A stretch of DNA of 64,000 nt from Coneutiohabitans sp964457925. GTDB taxonomy: Bacteria > Zhuqueibacterota > Zhuqueibacteria > Zhuqueibacterales > Zhuqueibacteraceae. The stretch covers positions 1 through 64,000 of the forward strand of contig CAYWGH010000018.1 in the NCBI GenBank assembly GCA_964457925.1, in the 5' to 3' direction. Under the pieces are notes generated by a model that saw only the letters and a list, made by a program, of their open reading frames with translations, made no database searches and was not told the origin of the DNA. Position 1 is the first letter of the stretch. Each line of letters opens with the position of its first letter. Shown here piece after piece: positions 52,729 through 61,948 of this stretch. The position numbers were made by a program, and so were the translations under genes.

Positions 52729-55700
52729 TTAAAACTTGTCCAGTCTTTCTTCCGGCATGAAAACGGCAGCTTTGAGAACTTTCGCACCCAACGCTCCCAT
52801 GTCCACATGGATGAAATACATGCCGCTGGCTACCGGCACATCGTCCTGATTCCGCAAATTCCATCTGGCCGTGCCCGTGCCGAGCGTGCCTTGCTGGGCG
52901 CGCGCGGCGTCGTCGATTGTTTGAATGAGATCACCTGCAAGTGTGAAAATTCGGATCACTGCGCCATCGGGCAGATGCGTGAGTGTCATGTACCGGTCCA
53001 CCGGGTTGACTTCACCGCGATTTTGGCCCAAATAGGGATTCGGAAAGATATTGACCAGTTGCGCGGCGGATTTGGCAGCCTGTTCGGTCACTTCCGCTTC
53101 GAAACCCGCGGTGTTGAACGTGTACAAATCAGCCGGTTGATTTGTCTTGGTCGTCAAGATTTGGAAAATGGTTCCCGTCTCCGGCATGGTTTGATTGACA
53201 TTTGCCGGGAAAGCGGGATCACTGACGCTGCCGGCATTGAAATTGACCAACACCATGCGCGCCATGATTTCGACGCAATCACTGCCGAATTCATAACCCG
53301 CAGGGTTGGTCGTCACCGCGGTGACAAAGGCTTGATAGCCCGCGTCGCCCGGGGTTTGATTGTTGGGCAGCATCCAGTAAATCCAATCCGTCTCCGGATC
53401 GTTGTCGCCGCCAGAGATGGAATGATCGGTGCCTGACAAGTCAAACACGCCGTTCTCATTGTTGTCGATGATATAAGGAATCAAGCGCAGATCATCGCTG
53501 GGATCGGGATTGCGGCTGTCGCCAATGCGCCACAACTCGAACGGCACTTGCAGGACAACATGATTCGGCAAACCGGAGAAATCCAGCGGATAGAGCGCTA
53601 CACTGCCCGCAGCCGTAAAGCGAATCTCAAAATCATACGGAACAATTCTGCCCCAGCGCGCGCCCTCCCGCGTGGTCCGCGAAATGAACAATTCATAGTC
53701 GAATCCGCCGACTTCACCGGTGTGAATGCCCCAACGCCCGCCGCCAACCTGTTGATTGGCCGGAGGCCGATCATTTACGTTAGCTTCCACCGGCAAACCA
53801 TCGCTGGTCGGAAAGCCGCTGCTGTTGAAAGCAAATGCCGCCATCACCGGAGGCGTAATGGCGCCGGCGCCGTTGGCTGTACACAAGAATCTCTTGAAAT
53901 CATTCGGCGGACCAATCGCCTTCACCAGCAAACCATCGGCAATGGTATAGCTCTCATCACCAGCCTGATTGGTTTGATTCGACAGCACACGCACCGGCCC
54001 GGTGGGATCGATGCGCTCCAAATGCCAAACTGTTCGGTCGCCAACGACTTCGAAAATCACGCGATATTCGCGGCCGGTCACCTGGCTGGGATCCGCCACA
54101 TACACTTCGAGCTGGCCATCACTCAAGCTGCCGGTGGTGGTATGGGTGGCATTGAAGGTGGTATCCGGGCCTATCGCTGCAATCATTTGATGGAAGCGGG
54201 ATTTGGTCTTCAATCCGCCTGCCGCCGGTTTTGGCTGAACGGTTATCGTGCTCATGGGTGATTCCAGAATGCGCGGAATGCCATGAGGATTGTAACCGTA
54301 AGCCGTTACCACAAACCAATAGTTATTCCAGTTGCTCAAGGGATTGCCGCCCCGCAAGGCATCAGAGGTGATGCGATAATAGCGCTGAATGCCCGTATCT
54401 GGCGCCCTTTGCACCGTAGCTTCCACGGTTTCGCCGAATTCCTCGCTGAAAACAAAGTCCTTGATGTCTCCCACGCCATCAGCGACGTCATACGTCGCCA
54501 GTTTCAATACCGTTACCCCCGGCCCTACGGTAGGCGCGTTGACTTGATAGATGTTGTAGCCCTGAAACGTGTAGGAGGTGGGATTGCCTTCGTCATCCAC
54601 ATCAACTTGATCCACAGCTTCATAGGATTCCACCGCGTCATCCCATGTCAACAAGACTTCACGATCCAAATTGTGCACCGTCACGTTGGGAATCGCAGGC
54701 GAAGGCGGCAGCGCAAAGTTGAGATCATACGCCAATTGCGCCGACACATCCGCTTGTTTCAAGCGCGTAACGCTGTTTTTCGCGTTGGTGCCCTGGGCAA
54801 TCAACACGGCGGCAACGATTTCCTGCACGCCCGGCTCGCCAACTTCAGCCAGGCCGTCGCCGTCCGTATCAACCCAGCGATCCAACGTAAACGGGCCGGT
54901 ATTCATCAACATGCGACGGTCCGCGGGTTCCAGCTCAACGCCATCCACCCAGCCGGTGCCGGTTTCAGGATCGCTGACATTGACAAACTTGGTTGGCCGC
55001 CCGGTGGTGGGATCGATAATTTCCACACCCAGGCCGTTGAGGCCGAGCATGAAGTTGTAGGCCTCCGAGGCCAATTCAGGATCTTGCGTATCCGGCGGGC
55101 CGCCGCGAATGTATTTGGCAAAGGACGTCATGCCCAAGTTTTTGTAACCGGGAATTTTGCGCCCGGAAACATTGGCGGTATCGCCCGGCGAAGGCACAAT
55201 CGGGCCTTGAAAAAAGTCAGCACCGATGGCCGGCGGCGGTTGATAATCCGTGTCATCGCCGTCATTCCAGAATGCCGCCAGGGACAGCGTGGTGTCACAC
55301 ATCACCAAATCGTCATTAGAGTCGCCCAGATCAATATCGAACCACAAACCGACATAAGCATTTTCCAAATCGCTTTGTCCCTTATTGATCAGCAAAAACT
55401 TAAGAAACATCATATCGCCAAAAGCATCAGGGCGATTGAAGACCCAGATGGTGTTCTGCACTTCCAGGCCAATCGGCGGGGTGCCAAACAGCGCATGATC
55501 GCCAGGATTGCCGTCGTTGTAAACCATCCAGAGCATTTGGTCGCCAATCATGGCGGGAATGCGCTTGCCCGTGGCGCTGAGAATGGGATCGCCATGCTCG
55601 TCGCGCTGAATCGGCGCCCCGAGTTGATACAGATCTTCCACCCAGGCAGTGTAGTCGGGGTTGTTGAAACCTTCATTCAACAAATCGCCTTTTTGAATTT

Positions 55701-56103
55701 TCAAAATCTGATGCCGCGGGCTGTTGGCATCGTCCGGCGTGCCGTCAGGCTTAATATGACCGGGCTGGAATTCATAAGTAAACTCCGCACACGCCGTGCG
55801 AATCGCACTGTTGACCAATCCCGCCACCCAAATGCCGGAGGCGAAATCGATGGAATGGCCGCTTTGTCCGGGCCATTGCATGCCGAAGCCGACCGGGTTG
55901 TTGTGGAAACTCCAGGCGCCGCGATTGTTCAAATAGTTGAAAATACGGTTGCCGTCAACGGTTTCCACGTCAATCACGGTGGGTTTGGCAAGGGATGGGC
56001 CTTTTCTTCCACTCTTTTCCTCTGAGAAGCCGGGCTCATGCAGCAACAGCAGGCTCAGAGCAAGTATGAGGGGAATCGTTAGAAGATGAAAAATTTTTCT
56101 CAT
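52729..56103 (-). CDS. Large secreted protein with T9SS-type C-terminal domain
   Basis: Protein of 1124 residues with signal peptide MRKIFHLLTIPLILALSLLL and a long repeat-poor extracellular region containing FN3-like stretches ('AIPNVTVHNLDREVLLTWDD', 'YTFQGYNIYQVN'). The final 90 residues have 'NIFPNPYLGQNRGE', 'GAVIRIFTLAGDLIQTI' and 'GMYFIHVDM', typical of FCB sorting tails. No catalytic domain was recognised. It is 18 bp upstream of the PorV-like gene and 21 bp after the TonB receptor, so the three are likely co-transcribed. Confidence 0.75.
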   Translation of the reverse strand: MRKIFHLLTIPLILALSLLLLHEPGFSEEKSGRKGPSLAKPTVIDVETVDGNRIFNYLNNRGAWSFHNNPVGFGMQWPGQSGHSIDFASGIWVAGLVNSAIRTACAEFTYEFQPGHIKPDGTPDDANSPRHQILKIQKGDLLNEGFNNPDYTAWVEDLYQLGAPIQRDEHGDPILSATGKRIPAMIGDQMLWMVYNDGNPGDHALFGTPPIGLEVQNTIWVFNRPDAFGDMMFLKFLLINKGQSDLENAYVGLWFDIDLGDSNDDLVMCDTTLSLAAFWNDGDDTDYQPPPAIGADFFQGPIVPSPGDTANVSGRKIPGYKNLGMTSFAKYIRGGPPDTQDPELASEAYNFMLGLNGLGVEIIDPTTGRPTKFVNVSDPETGTGWVDGVELEPADRRMLMNTGPFTLDRWVDTDGDGLAEVGEPGVQEIVAAVLIAQGTNAKNSVTRLKQADVSAQLAYDLNFALPPSPAIPNVTVHNLDREVLLTWDDAVESYEAVDQVDVDDEGNPTSYTFQGYNIYQVNAPTVGPGVTVLKLATYDVADGVGDIKDFVFSEEFGETVEATVQRAPDTGIQRYYRITSDALRGGNPLSNWNNYWFVVTAYGYNPHGIPRILESPMSTITVQPKPAAGGLKTKSRFHQMIAAIGPDTTFNATHTTTGSLSDGQLEVYVADPSQVTGREYRVIFEVVGDRTVWHLERIDPTGPVRVLSNQTNQAGDESYTIADGLLVKAIGPPNDFKRFLCTANGAGAITPPVMAAFAFNSSGFPTSDGLPVEANVNDRPPANQQVGGGRWGIHTGEVGGFDYELFISRTTREGARWGRIVPYDFEIRFTAAGSVALYPLDFSGLPNHVVLQVPFELWRIGDSRNPDPSDDLRLIPYIIDNNENGVFDLSGTDHSISGGDNDPETDWIYWMLPNNQTPGDAGYQAFVTAVTTNPAGYEFGSDCVEIMARMVLVNFNAGSVSDPAFPANVNQTMPETGTIFQILTTKTNQPADLYTFNTAGFEAEVTEQAAKSAAQLVNIFPNPYLGQNRGEVNPVDRYMTLTHLPDGAVIRIFTLAGDLIQTIDDAARAQQGTLGTGTARWNLRNQDDVPVASGMYFIHVDMGALGAKVLKAAVFMPEERLDKF

Positions 56104-56124
56104 AATTAATCTCCTCTCCGGAAC

Positions 56125-59100
56125 TCAGAGATTGAATTGCAAGCCAAGACGCAACTGCCGTGGCGGACCGACCATGAACGGGTTGCGCAGCAGGAATTGG
56201 TACAGCGCCACGCCATTGGGGCCCCATTGATTAACGAAATTCTGCCCGGCGACGGTGTCCAAATAGCCGTCGTTATCCGGTTCACCCGTTTCAGGATAGA
56301 CCCAGCTCGCATTCAAGGCGTTGGTCAGGTTGATCGCCCACAAGTAGGCGGTCAGATCAAGGCCGCTCAGGGCAAACGTTTTGTCGAGCTTCATATCCAA
56401 TTGATAGGTCCAGGGACCGGTAGCCGAGCCGACCTGGCCAATGGGGAAGTAGCCGCTGGTGCCGCCAAAGACTTCGGTTTGCACACGCACCGGCGTATAG
56501 GACAAGCCGCTGCCAAACGTCAGCAGCAGATTCAAGCCCAAATTGCCCAGAAGCTTGCCGCCAAGAATCGTGGGGCCGTCTTCTTTATTGGTGCGGAAAT
56601 CAACGTTGACCGAGCCCGTGTGGCGTTGATCGAAGTCGAGCGGCGCGACAAACGTCGGATCCCGGCCTTGCTGCCACGCGATGTTGTAGAACGTGTTGGC
56701 ATCACTGCCGGTGCCGGCGGCATATTGCAGGGTATAATTCGCCGTGCCCGCAAAACGGTTCGTGCGGCGCAGCGTAAAGGTGACGGAGGCGCCTTTAACC
56801 GTGCCGTAGTCCTCGTTGGTATAAAGCGCGTACGGAATCGGTTGGGCAAAATCCAAATTGCGCAAGCGGACGTAATCGCGAATTTCTTTGTAATAAGCGG
56901 TCACATCCACCGCGGCATTATCACCCAGTTGATGCCGGAAACCCACTTCGTATGCTGTGGTGCGAATCGGCGCCAGATTGGGATTTTCATTGGTGAAAAA
57001 GTTGCCCGACTGCAAATTCCAGGCATATTGAATCGTGGAAACGTACAAGCGTTGCAGCTCGGGTGTTTGCACGAACTTGCCGTATTGGCCGTGAAACACG
57101 GTACGATCTGAAACCGGGAAAGAAACACCAATGCGCGGGCTGAGGCTGGAGCGCTTCTCGTTGTCCGTGAAGTTCTCTTCCGCAAGATCAGTGATGCTGC
57201 CTGCCGAGGTATTGGTGGTCGTGGTGACGCGCTCGACATTCCTGATGCCGTCATAAGCCGGATCAAAATAATCCCACCGCAAACCGAGGTTGAGCACCAA
57301 ATCTTTCAGCTCGATCTTATCCTGCAAATAAACCGCGGCAATTTTCGGATGCTTGGCCGCATTCCGACCCAGTTCGGAATCGTCCGCTTTGTTGCCAAAG
57401 ATGTCATAGCCAAAGGGGTCTGCAAAGCGGAATTGATAGGCTTGCTCGGCCGTAATGCCGCCTTGTCCCACTTGCGCAAGGTTGCCGGCAAGGGTATGCA
57501 AATCTGCAGCGCCATAGCCGCCGATTTGATACTGGCGATACGTGTTGTAGCGATACTCAAATCCGGTTTTGAGTTCATGTTCACGCCCGATCTGCCAGGT
57601 CAAATCACCCTTGGCGCCCCAAAACGTCCAATTTTGTTTCCAATAATCGCCCGGCTGAGTTCCCAGGGTGGCGAACAAGTTGGCTGAACGCGGATCCAAA
57701 CGCGGCCGGCTGCCGGTTTGCGTGATATAGGGATTCACCAAGCCATCGCCTTGCGGGCCATACTGTCCGATGTCGGTTCCGGGGGCATCACCCACATTCC
57801 AGAAGTTGTCGCCAAAGACAATGCTGGAGCGCACGAAATCGTCGCGAAAGTAATTCACTTGAAACGTATAGAACGCTTTCGCGCTGAGGGTGTGCGTGGC
57901 TTTGGCAAAGTAGGAATCCCGGTAATTTCTTTGGCGCGGATTGTTTTGCGAATTCCATAACGAAAAGCCCACACCTGTGCCCGCAAGATTGTTTTGATAA
58001 TCGGCTCCGGGAGCAAAGCCCGTTAACAAACGCAGTTCCTCTCGTTGCGAATTGCCGCCCAGCTTGAATTGAAGAGACTTTAAATCAATGCTCAGGTTGC
58101 CGTTCCACAACCATTGCGAAGAGGCGCGATCCGGCCACGGCCCTTGCTCGTCGAATTGATACTCCTTCACCACGCCGTCGGTATCGTATTGTGGAAAGGC
58201 ATCATCCAAATTATAGCCGGTGGCCGAGGCTGCGTCAGCCCGGGTAATGGGATTGCCGTTGGCATCCAGCGGGTTGCCGTCGGCATCCATCACCAGGCGT
58301 TGAAAGGCAAAACTCGAAGGCGTTGCGTCCTCCAAAAATCTTCTTTCGCCGCCCAGATAGAATTTCACGCGCTTTTCGCTGAAACCGGGCACCGGCCCGC
58401 TGACCGAGAAGTTATAAACATTATAGCCGTAGGAATAGGCGCCGAGATGCTTGTCGGTCTGGCTCAGCCAGGTGTCTGTGATCATCTCTCCAGAAACATT
58501 GTATGTGCTGCCGCCGGTTTTTGTGGTGGTCAAAATCACGCCGGAGTTGGCAAAGCCATATTCGGCATTGAAACCGCCGGCTTGATAATTGACTTCTTCG
58601 ATGGCGTTATTGGCGAGGTCGCCGGAAGCGCGACCGGTCAGGGGATTGTTTTGATAAACGCCGTCGATGTATGTTGCAATTTCCTCACGGCGGCCGCCGC
58701 GAATGTACAACCTCTCTCCTACCTTGACGACGCCGGCTTCAATACCAACAACATCTCGAAAGCCGCGCACCGGCAAGTTCTTGATATCTTCTGCTGTTGT
58801 AATGCGCACTGAATTGGTTGCGCCTTTGTTGACCAAAGGCCGTTCGGCAACCACCACGATCTCGCCCAGGGCCAGCGTCGTGGAGGGTAAATCAAAATTG
58901 GCTTCGGTGGTCAAATCCGCGCTTACCCGCACGTTGTGCATAAGAACATCCGTGTAGCCGATCAAGCTGGCCTTGAGCGAATAAGCGCCCACCGGTAGAT
59001 TGAGAATGACATATTCACCATCCAAATTGGCGGAGGCGCCATATGTCGTGCCAACTATAATAACATTGGCGCCCGGCAGAGGCTCGCCCGTTTCTTTATC

Positions 59101-59193
59101 TTTCACCACTCCGGCAATTTTGCCTGTGGTGCCGGCATAAAGCAGAACTGGCCAAAGTAAAGCCGCTGCCATGCACAGAAACCTTCTTGGCAT
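56125..59193 (-). CDS. TonB-dependent receptor with CarboxypepD_reg-like N-terminal domain
   Basis: Outer-membrane receptor of about 1022 residues. Signal peptide MPRRFLCMAAALLWPVLLYA is followed by a carboxypeptidase-regulatory-like domain ('VVKDKETGEPLPGANV'), a plug ('NLPVRGFRDVVGIEAGVV', 'LYIRGGRREEIATYIDGVYQ') and a C-terminal barrel ending 'QLRLGLQFNL'. It uses TonB/ExbBD energy to import a ligand; the substrate is unknown. GGAGG precedes the ATG at 59193. First gene of a probable operon with the sorting-domain protein and PorV-like protein. Confidence 0.9.
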   Translation of the reverse strand: MPRRFLCMAAALLWPVLLYAGTTGKIAGVVKDKETGEPLPGANVIIVGTTYGASANLDGEYVILNLPVGAYSLKASLIGYTDVLMHNVRVSADLTTEANFDLPSTTLALGEIVVVAERPLVNKGATNSVRITTAEDIKNLPVRGFRDVVGIEAGVVKVGERLYIRGGRREEIATYIDGVYQNNPLTGRASGDLANNAIEEVNYQAGGFNAEYGFANSGVILTTTKTGGSTYNVSGEMITDTWLSQTDKHLGAYSYGYNVYNFSVSGPVPGFSEKRVKFYLGGERRFLEDATPSSFAFQRLVMDADGNPLDANGNPITRADAASATGYNLDDAFPQYDTDGVVKEYQFDEQGPWPDRASSQWLWNGNLSIDLKSLQFKLGGNSQREELRLLTGFAPGADYQNNLAGTGVGFSLWNSQNNPRQRNYRDSYFAKATHTLSAKAFYTFQVNYFRDDFVRSSIVFGDNFWNVGDAPGTDIGQYGPQGDGLVNPYITQTGSRPRLDPRSANLFATLGTQPGDYWKQNWTFWGAKGDLTWQIGREHELKTGFEYRYNTYRQYQIGGYGAADLHTLAGNLAQVGQGGITAEQAYQFRFADPFGYDIFGNKADDSELGRNAAKHPKIAAVYLQDKIELKDLVLNLGLRWDYFDPAYDGIRNVERVTTTTNTSAGSITDLAEENFTDNEKRSSLSPRIGVSFPVSDRTVFHGQYGKFVQTPELQRLYVSTIQYAWNLQSGNFFTNENPNLAPIRTTAYEVGFRHQLGDNAAVDVTAYYKEIRDYVRLRNLDFAQPIPYALYTNEDYGTVKGASVTFTLRRTNRFAGTANYTLQYAAGTGSDANTFYNIAWQQGRDPTFVAPLDFDQRHTGSVNVDFRTNKEDGPTILGGKLLGNLGLNLLLTFGSGLSYTPVRVQTEVFGGTSGYFPIGQVGSATGPWTYQLDMKLDKTFALSGLDLTAYLWAINLTNALNASWVYPETGEPDNDGYLDTVAGQNFVNQWGPNGVALYQFLLRNPFMVGPPRQLRLGLQFNL

Positions 59194-60249
59194 GTTTACC
59201 TCCATAGGAATCAAAGTTGGGCAGGTCATTCGCTGTGGCAACTTTGCAGACCTGCCGTGCAATGAGTGAATCCAAAAAGCGAGAATGCTTGAGCCTCACC
59301 TCCTTTCATGTCTCAAGCCTGCATGAGGGGGGAATTTTTGAGCATGTGGCGGCGCGATGATGCAACCTAGCGGCAGGAAAGCCAGTGTTCTTGAAAATCG
59401 CTCGCGGGAAATTCTACCTGTTGAAACAGACGAGGAGGTGGAAATACCCGCTTAGAGATTATAATGAAAGGCACGGGCGCTAAAAAAATAGGAAGGTAGC
59501 GTCGCGTTGCGAAGGCTTTAGGGGACGCTGAATAAGGAGGGATAACGCTTCGGGCAAAAAACTACTCAACTCTGATGGACGCTCTTCGGCTTTGTCAAAA
59601 AATGCCAAACCCTCTTACGTCCTCTCTATGAAAATGCCGGCATTAGCCGCAGATTCTCATTTTACTTTATTTTCCTCAAACAATAATTCCTGGCCTTCGC
59701 ACAAGCATGTCTTTCATCTGTCGTATCAAGAATTACTCGCGAAACGACACCTCATCACATGTACATTCACATTTTCACATGCTGCAAAAATTCTCGAACA
59801 GCGCATATATCAAAAATGGCAATCTTCATGCCCAAAACGGGTGTTTGGCGCTTCGCGAAGCGCATTAAATATTTTAAACAACTTAGTTCATTTAATCTTT
59901 TTTCTGACGAGTCTATTTTTGCAGTTCTGAGAAAAAATTCGCGAACTTTCCGAAAATTGACAACAACAAAATTCAGTTGCAAAACACGTCGGAAGTGCCT
60001 GAACGGGAATAATTTATTTTGTGACCCTGCTTACGACTCTAAAAAATGCTGAACCTTAAACTCGTGCTGGTAAACGGCATCGTCTGTCGAGCAGCGCCGA
60101 ACGAGGACACAACAAATAGGCATCAATGTTAGTTGTATCTCAATTCAATCAGCCTCATCTCATCCACATTTTGTTCCTGAGGCGCAGGGTGCGCTGCCAG
60201 TATGGGGTGAGGCTCTCCATTTCCATCGCGCCGGCCTAAGTATACTGCG
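59194..60249. other. Gene-poor AT-rich region upstream of the TonB receptor
   Basis: About 1 kb with no convincing gene on either strand. A 7-bp inverted repeat (GCTTGAG/CTCAAGC, about 59288-59319) lies in the receptor leader. I looked for cobalamin-riboswitch features and did not find them. The base composition is more AT-rich than the surrounding genes, which could mean degraded or acquired DNA. Confidence 0.4.
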
Positions 60250-60372
60250 CTAATGCTCGCCGAGCTTGCGCACGATGGCGGTGGCCTCCTCGGGTTTTTG
60301 CGCGAACACATCGACTCGTCACGACATGAACCGCGTCGCTGCTGCCGCAAACTTGGAAAGCATGTTCGTCAT
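60250..60372 (-). pseudogene. Short protein-like remnant with in-frame TGA
   Basis: Read from ATG 60372 the frame gives MTNMLSKFAAAATRFMS, a TGA at 60321-60319, then RVDVFAQKPEEATAIVRKLG-EH and a TAG at 60252-60250. The second part has good amphipathic helix character. This looks like the residue of a small gene; its family is unknown. Confidence 0.3.
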
Positions 60373-60400
60373 GGCGGCTTTCTCATTCAGAAATTATCTG

Positions 60401-60420
60401 TGCTCACTATAAAGTGAGCA
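60401..60420. promoter_or_regulatory. Perfect palindrome TGCTCACT-ATAA-AGTGAGCA
   Basis: Two 8-bp arms around ATAA lie 35 bp before the Rrf2-type dyad at 60455 and upstream of the regulator at 60640. It may be an operator or a hairpin; no family assignment is possible. Confidence 0.45.
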
Positions 60421-60454
60421 GAGTCTGAACCTGGGCAGGGTTTTCTCAAAAATA

Positions 60455-60468
60455 GGAACTTTTTATCC
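60455..60468. promoter_or_regulatory. GGA-ACTTTTTA-TCC dyad, candidate Rrf2 operator
   Basis: Same layout (GGA, 8-nt T-rich spacer ending in A, TCC) as the sites near the other two Rrf2 genes. It is flanked by an outer inverted pair TTCTC/GAGAA, and lies 172 bp upstream of the Rrf2/cox genes. Confidence 0.45.
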
Positions 60469-60639
60469 GATTTTTTCAAATATGAGAAGGCGCGATCAAA
60501 TCGTGATCGAAAGTTGCGACTTTCGTGCTGAAAAAACAAGGAGGCAGCCGACGCCTCAGTCATGATGATTACCGGCACGAGTTTTGACACCTCCCGTGAC
60601 ATTTTAAATAAGACAAAAACTATCCTCTTTACGACCATC

Positions 60640-61089
60640 ATGCTTCATCTTACCATGACCGGCGAATACGCGGTGCGCGCCATGTTGCACCTGGCGGCAC
60701 AGCCACGCGGCGCCGTGGTACCGATCCGGGAAATTTCAAAAGCATGGGACATTCCCGCGACCTTCTTGCGCAAAATCGTGCAACTCTTGACGAAAGCCGG
60801 TTTGCTGCTTTCGCAGCGAGGCGCCAACGGCGGCGTCACGCTGGCAAAACCTGTGGAGCAGATTTCGTTGCTGGAGGTTGTGACTGCTGCCGAGGGCAAA
60901 TTGGTGTTGAACGCGTGCCTGCTTCACCCCGGCGCCTGCTCGCGCGATCGCTGGTGTGCCGTGCATCTGGTTTGGCAGCAGGCACAACGCAGCGTCGAAA
61001 ACATCCTGGGCGCGCATTCGCTCGCAGGGCTTGCGAGGCAAAGCCAGGCAAGGCGGGGGCAGCGCGATTTCCCTTGCCAGACGGGCTAA
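60640..61089 (+). CDS. Rrf2-family transcriptional regulator (3)
   Basis: Protein of 149 residues from the ATG at 60640 (MLHLTMTGEYAVRAMLHLAA). Winged-helix features are 'IPATFLRKIVQLLTKAGLL' and 'GANGGVTLAKPVEQISLLEV'. The Cys set in 'NACLLHPGACSRDRWCAVH' again fits an Fe-S cluster. It is upstream of the cytochrome oxidase genes on the same strand, 117 bp before subunit II, and may control them. An upstream ATG at 60562 would add 26 poorly conserved-looking residues. Confidence 0.88.
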   Translation: MLHLTMTGEYAVRAMLHLAAQPRGAVVPIREISKAWDIPATFLRKIVQLLTKAGLLLSQRGANGGVTLAKPVEQISLLEVVTAAEGKLVLNACLLHPGACSRDRWCAVHLVWQQAQRSVENILGAHSLAGLARQSQARRGQRDFPCQTG

Positions 61090-61206
61090 AGTCACCGGTC
61101 GAGATTGTGACATAAGCCCGGACTTGCGAACGCAATTACCAAACCCATCACCTTGTTGGGAAGCCTTATATGCAATCACCCATCATTACCTGAGGAGAGC
61201 GATTTC

Positions 61207-61908
61207 ATGTTCGACTGGTTCCCGCGAAACATTTCCACTTATGGCAGTGATCTCGATGAGGTGTTCTGGCTGATTTTCTATCTCACCGCCATCGGCTTCC
61301 TCATCAGCGAGGCAATCATCGTTTACGTCATCATTCGCCACCGCCGGCGCAAAGGGCATATCGCCGCCTCATTCAGTGGAGAAAAGTTGTCGGAGTTTGC
61401 CTGGGTGCTCGTGCCGACGGGCATCGTGTTTCTGCTGGATTTGGGCATCGACTTTGCCGGTACCGCGGCATGGAGCAAGATTAAAGGCGAGATTCCCCCC
61501 TGTGAAGTGCATGTGCAGGTGACTGGAAAACAGTTCAACTGGAATTTCACCTACCCCGGACCGGACCGCCGTTTTGGCACGGATGACGACCTGACCCTGG
61601 AAAACGAGTTACACGTGCCGGTCAACAAAAAAGTGGCTTTGACGCTGGGCGCCACCGATGTGATTCACAGTTTCTTCGTGCCGGTACTGCGACTGAAACA
61701 GGATTGCCTGCCGGGCCGGCAAATTCCGGCGTGGTTCGAGGCGGTGGCCACCGGCGAATATGAAATCGCCTGCGCCGAGTTATGCGGCTATGGCCATTAC
61801 ACCATGCGTGGCTTCCTATTCGTGCATGACGAGGCCAGCTATGCCAACTGGTTGCAAACGCACTGGCCGGCGCCAAGCGCAGACTCCACGCAGGCGGCGG
61901 CTTTGTAA
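61207..61908 (+). CDS. coxB: Cytochrome c oxidase subunit II
   Basis: Protein of 233 residues with two N-terminal membrane helices and a C-terminal cupredoxin domain. The CuA site is 'CAELCGYGHYTM' (C-x3-C-x3-H-x2-M) plus His in 'ATDVIHSFFVP'. 'VTGKQFNWNFTYPG' is the conserved Trp/aromatic segment. It lacks a fused cytochrome c domain. GAGGAG precedes the ATG at 61207. Receives electrons from a cytochrome c and passes them to subunit I. Confidence 0.93.
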   Translation: MFDWFPRNISTYGSDLDEVFWLIFYLTAIGFLISEAIIVYVIIRHRRRKGHIAASFSGEKLSEFAWVLVPTGIVFLLDLGIDFAGTAAWSKIKGEIPPCEVHVQVTGKQFNWNFTYPGPDRRFGTDDDLTLENELHVPVNKKVALTLGATDVIHSFFVPVLRLKQDCLPGRQIPAWFEAVATGEYEIACAELCGYGHYTMRGFLFVHDEASYANWLQTHWPAPSADSTQAAAL

Positions 61909-61948
61909 GCCGGGCACGCACGGACAGTGCCCGAGACACATTTAGCCC

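Noticed and set aside
54283..56025. Long plus-strand open frame (580 codons) opposite the sorting-domain protein
   Set aside because: It is antisense to a gene with a signal peptide and a known C-terminal domain; its translation is Arg/His/Gln-rich with no domain pattern.
59194..59420. Cobalamin riboswitch upstream of the TonB receptor
   Set aside because: The conserved GCCACTG and B12-box elements were not found on the minus strand.
59592..59930. Plus-strand frame of 112 codons in the gene-poor region
   Set aside because: No ribosome site, no domain pattern; composition looks like non-coding AT-rich DNA.
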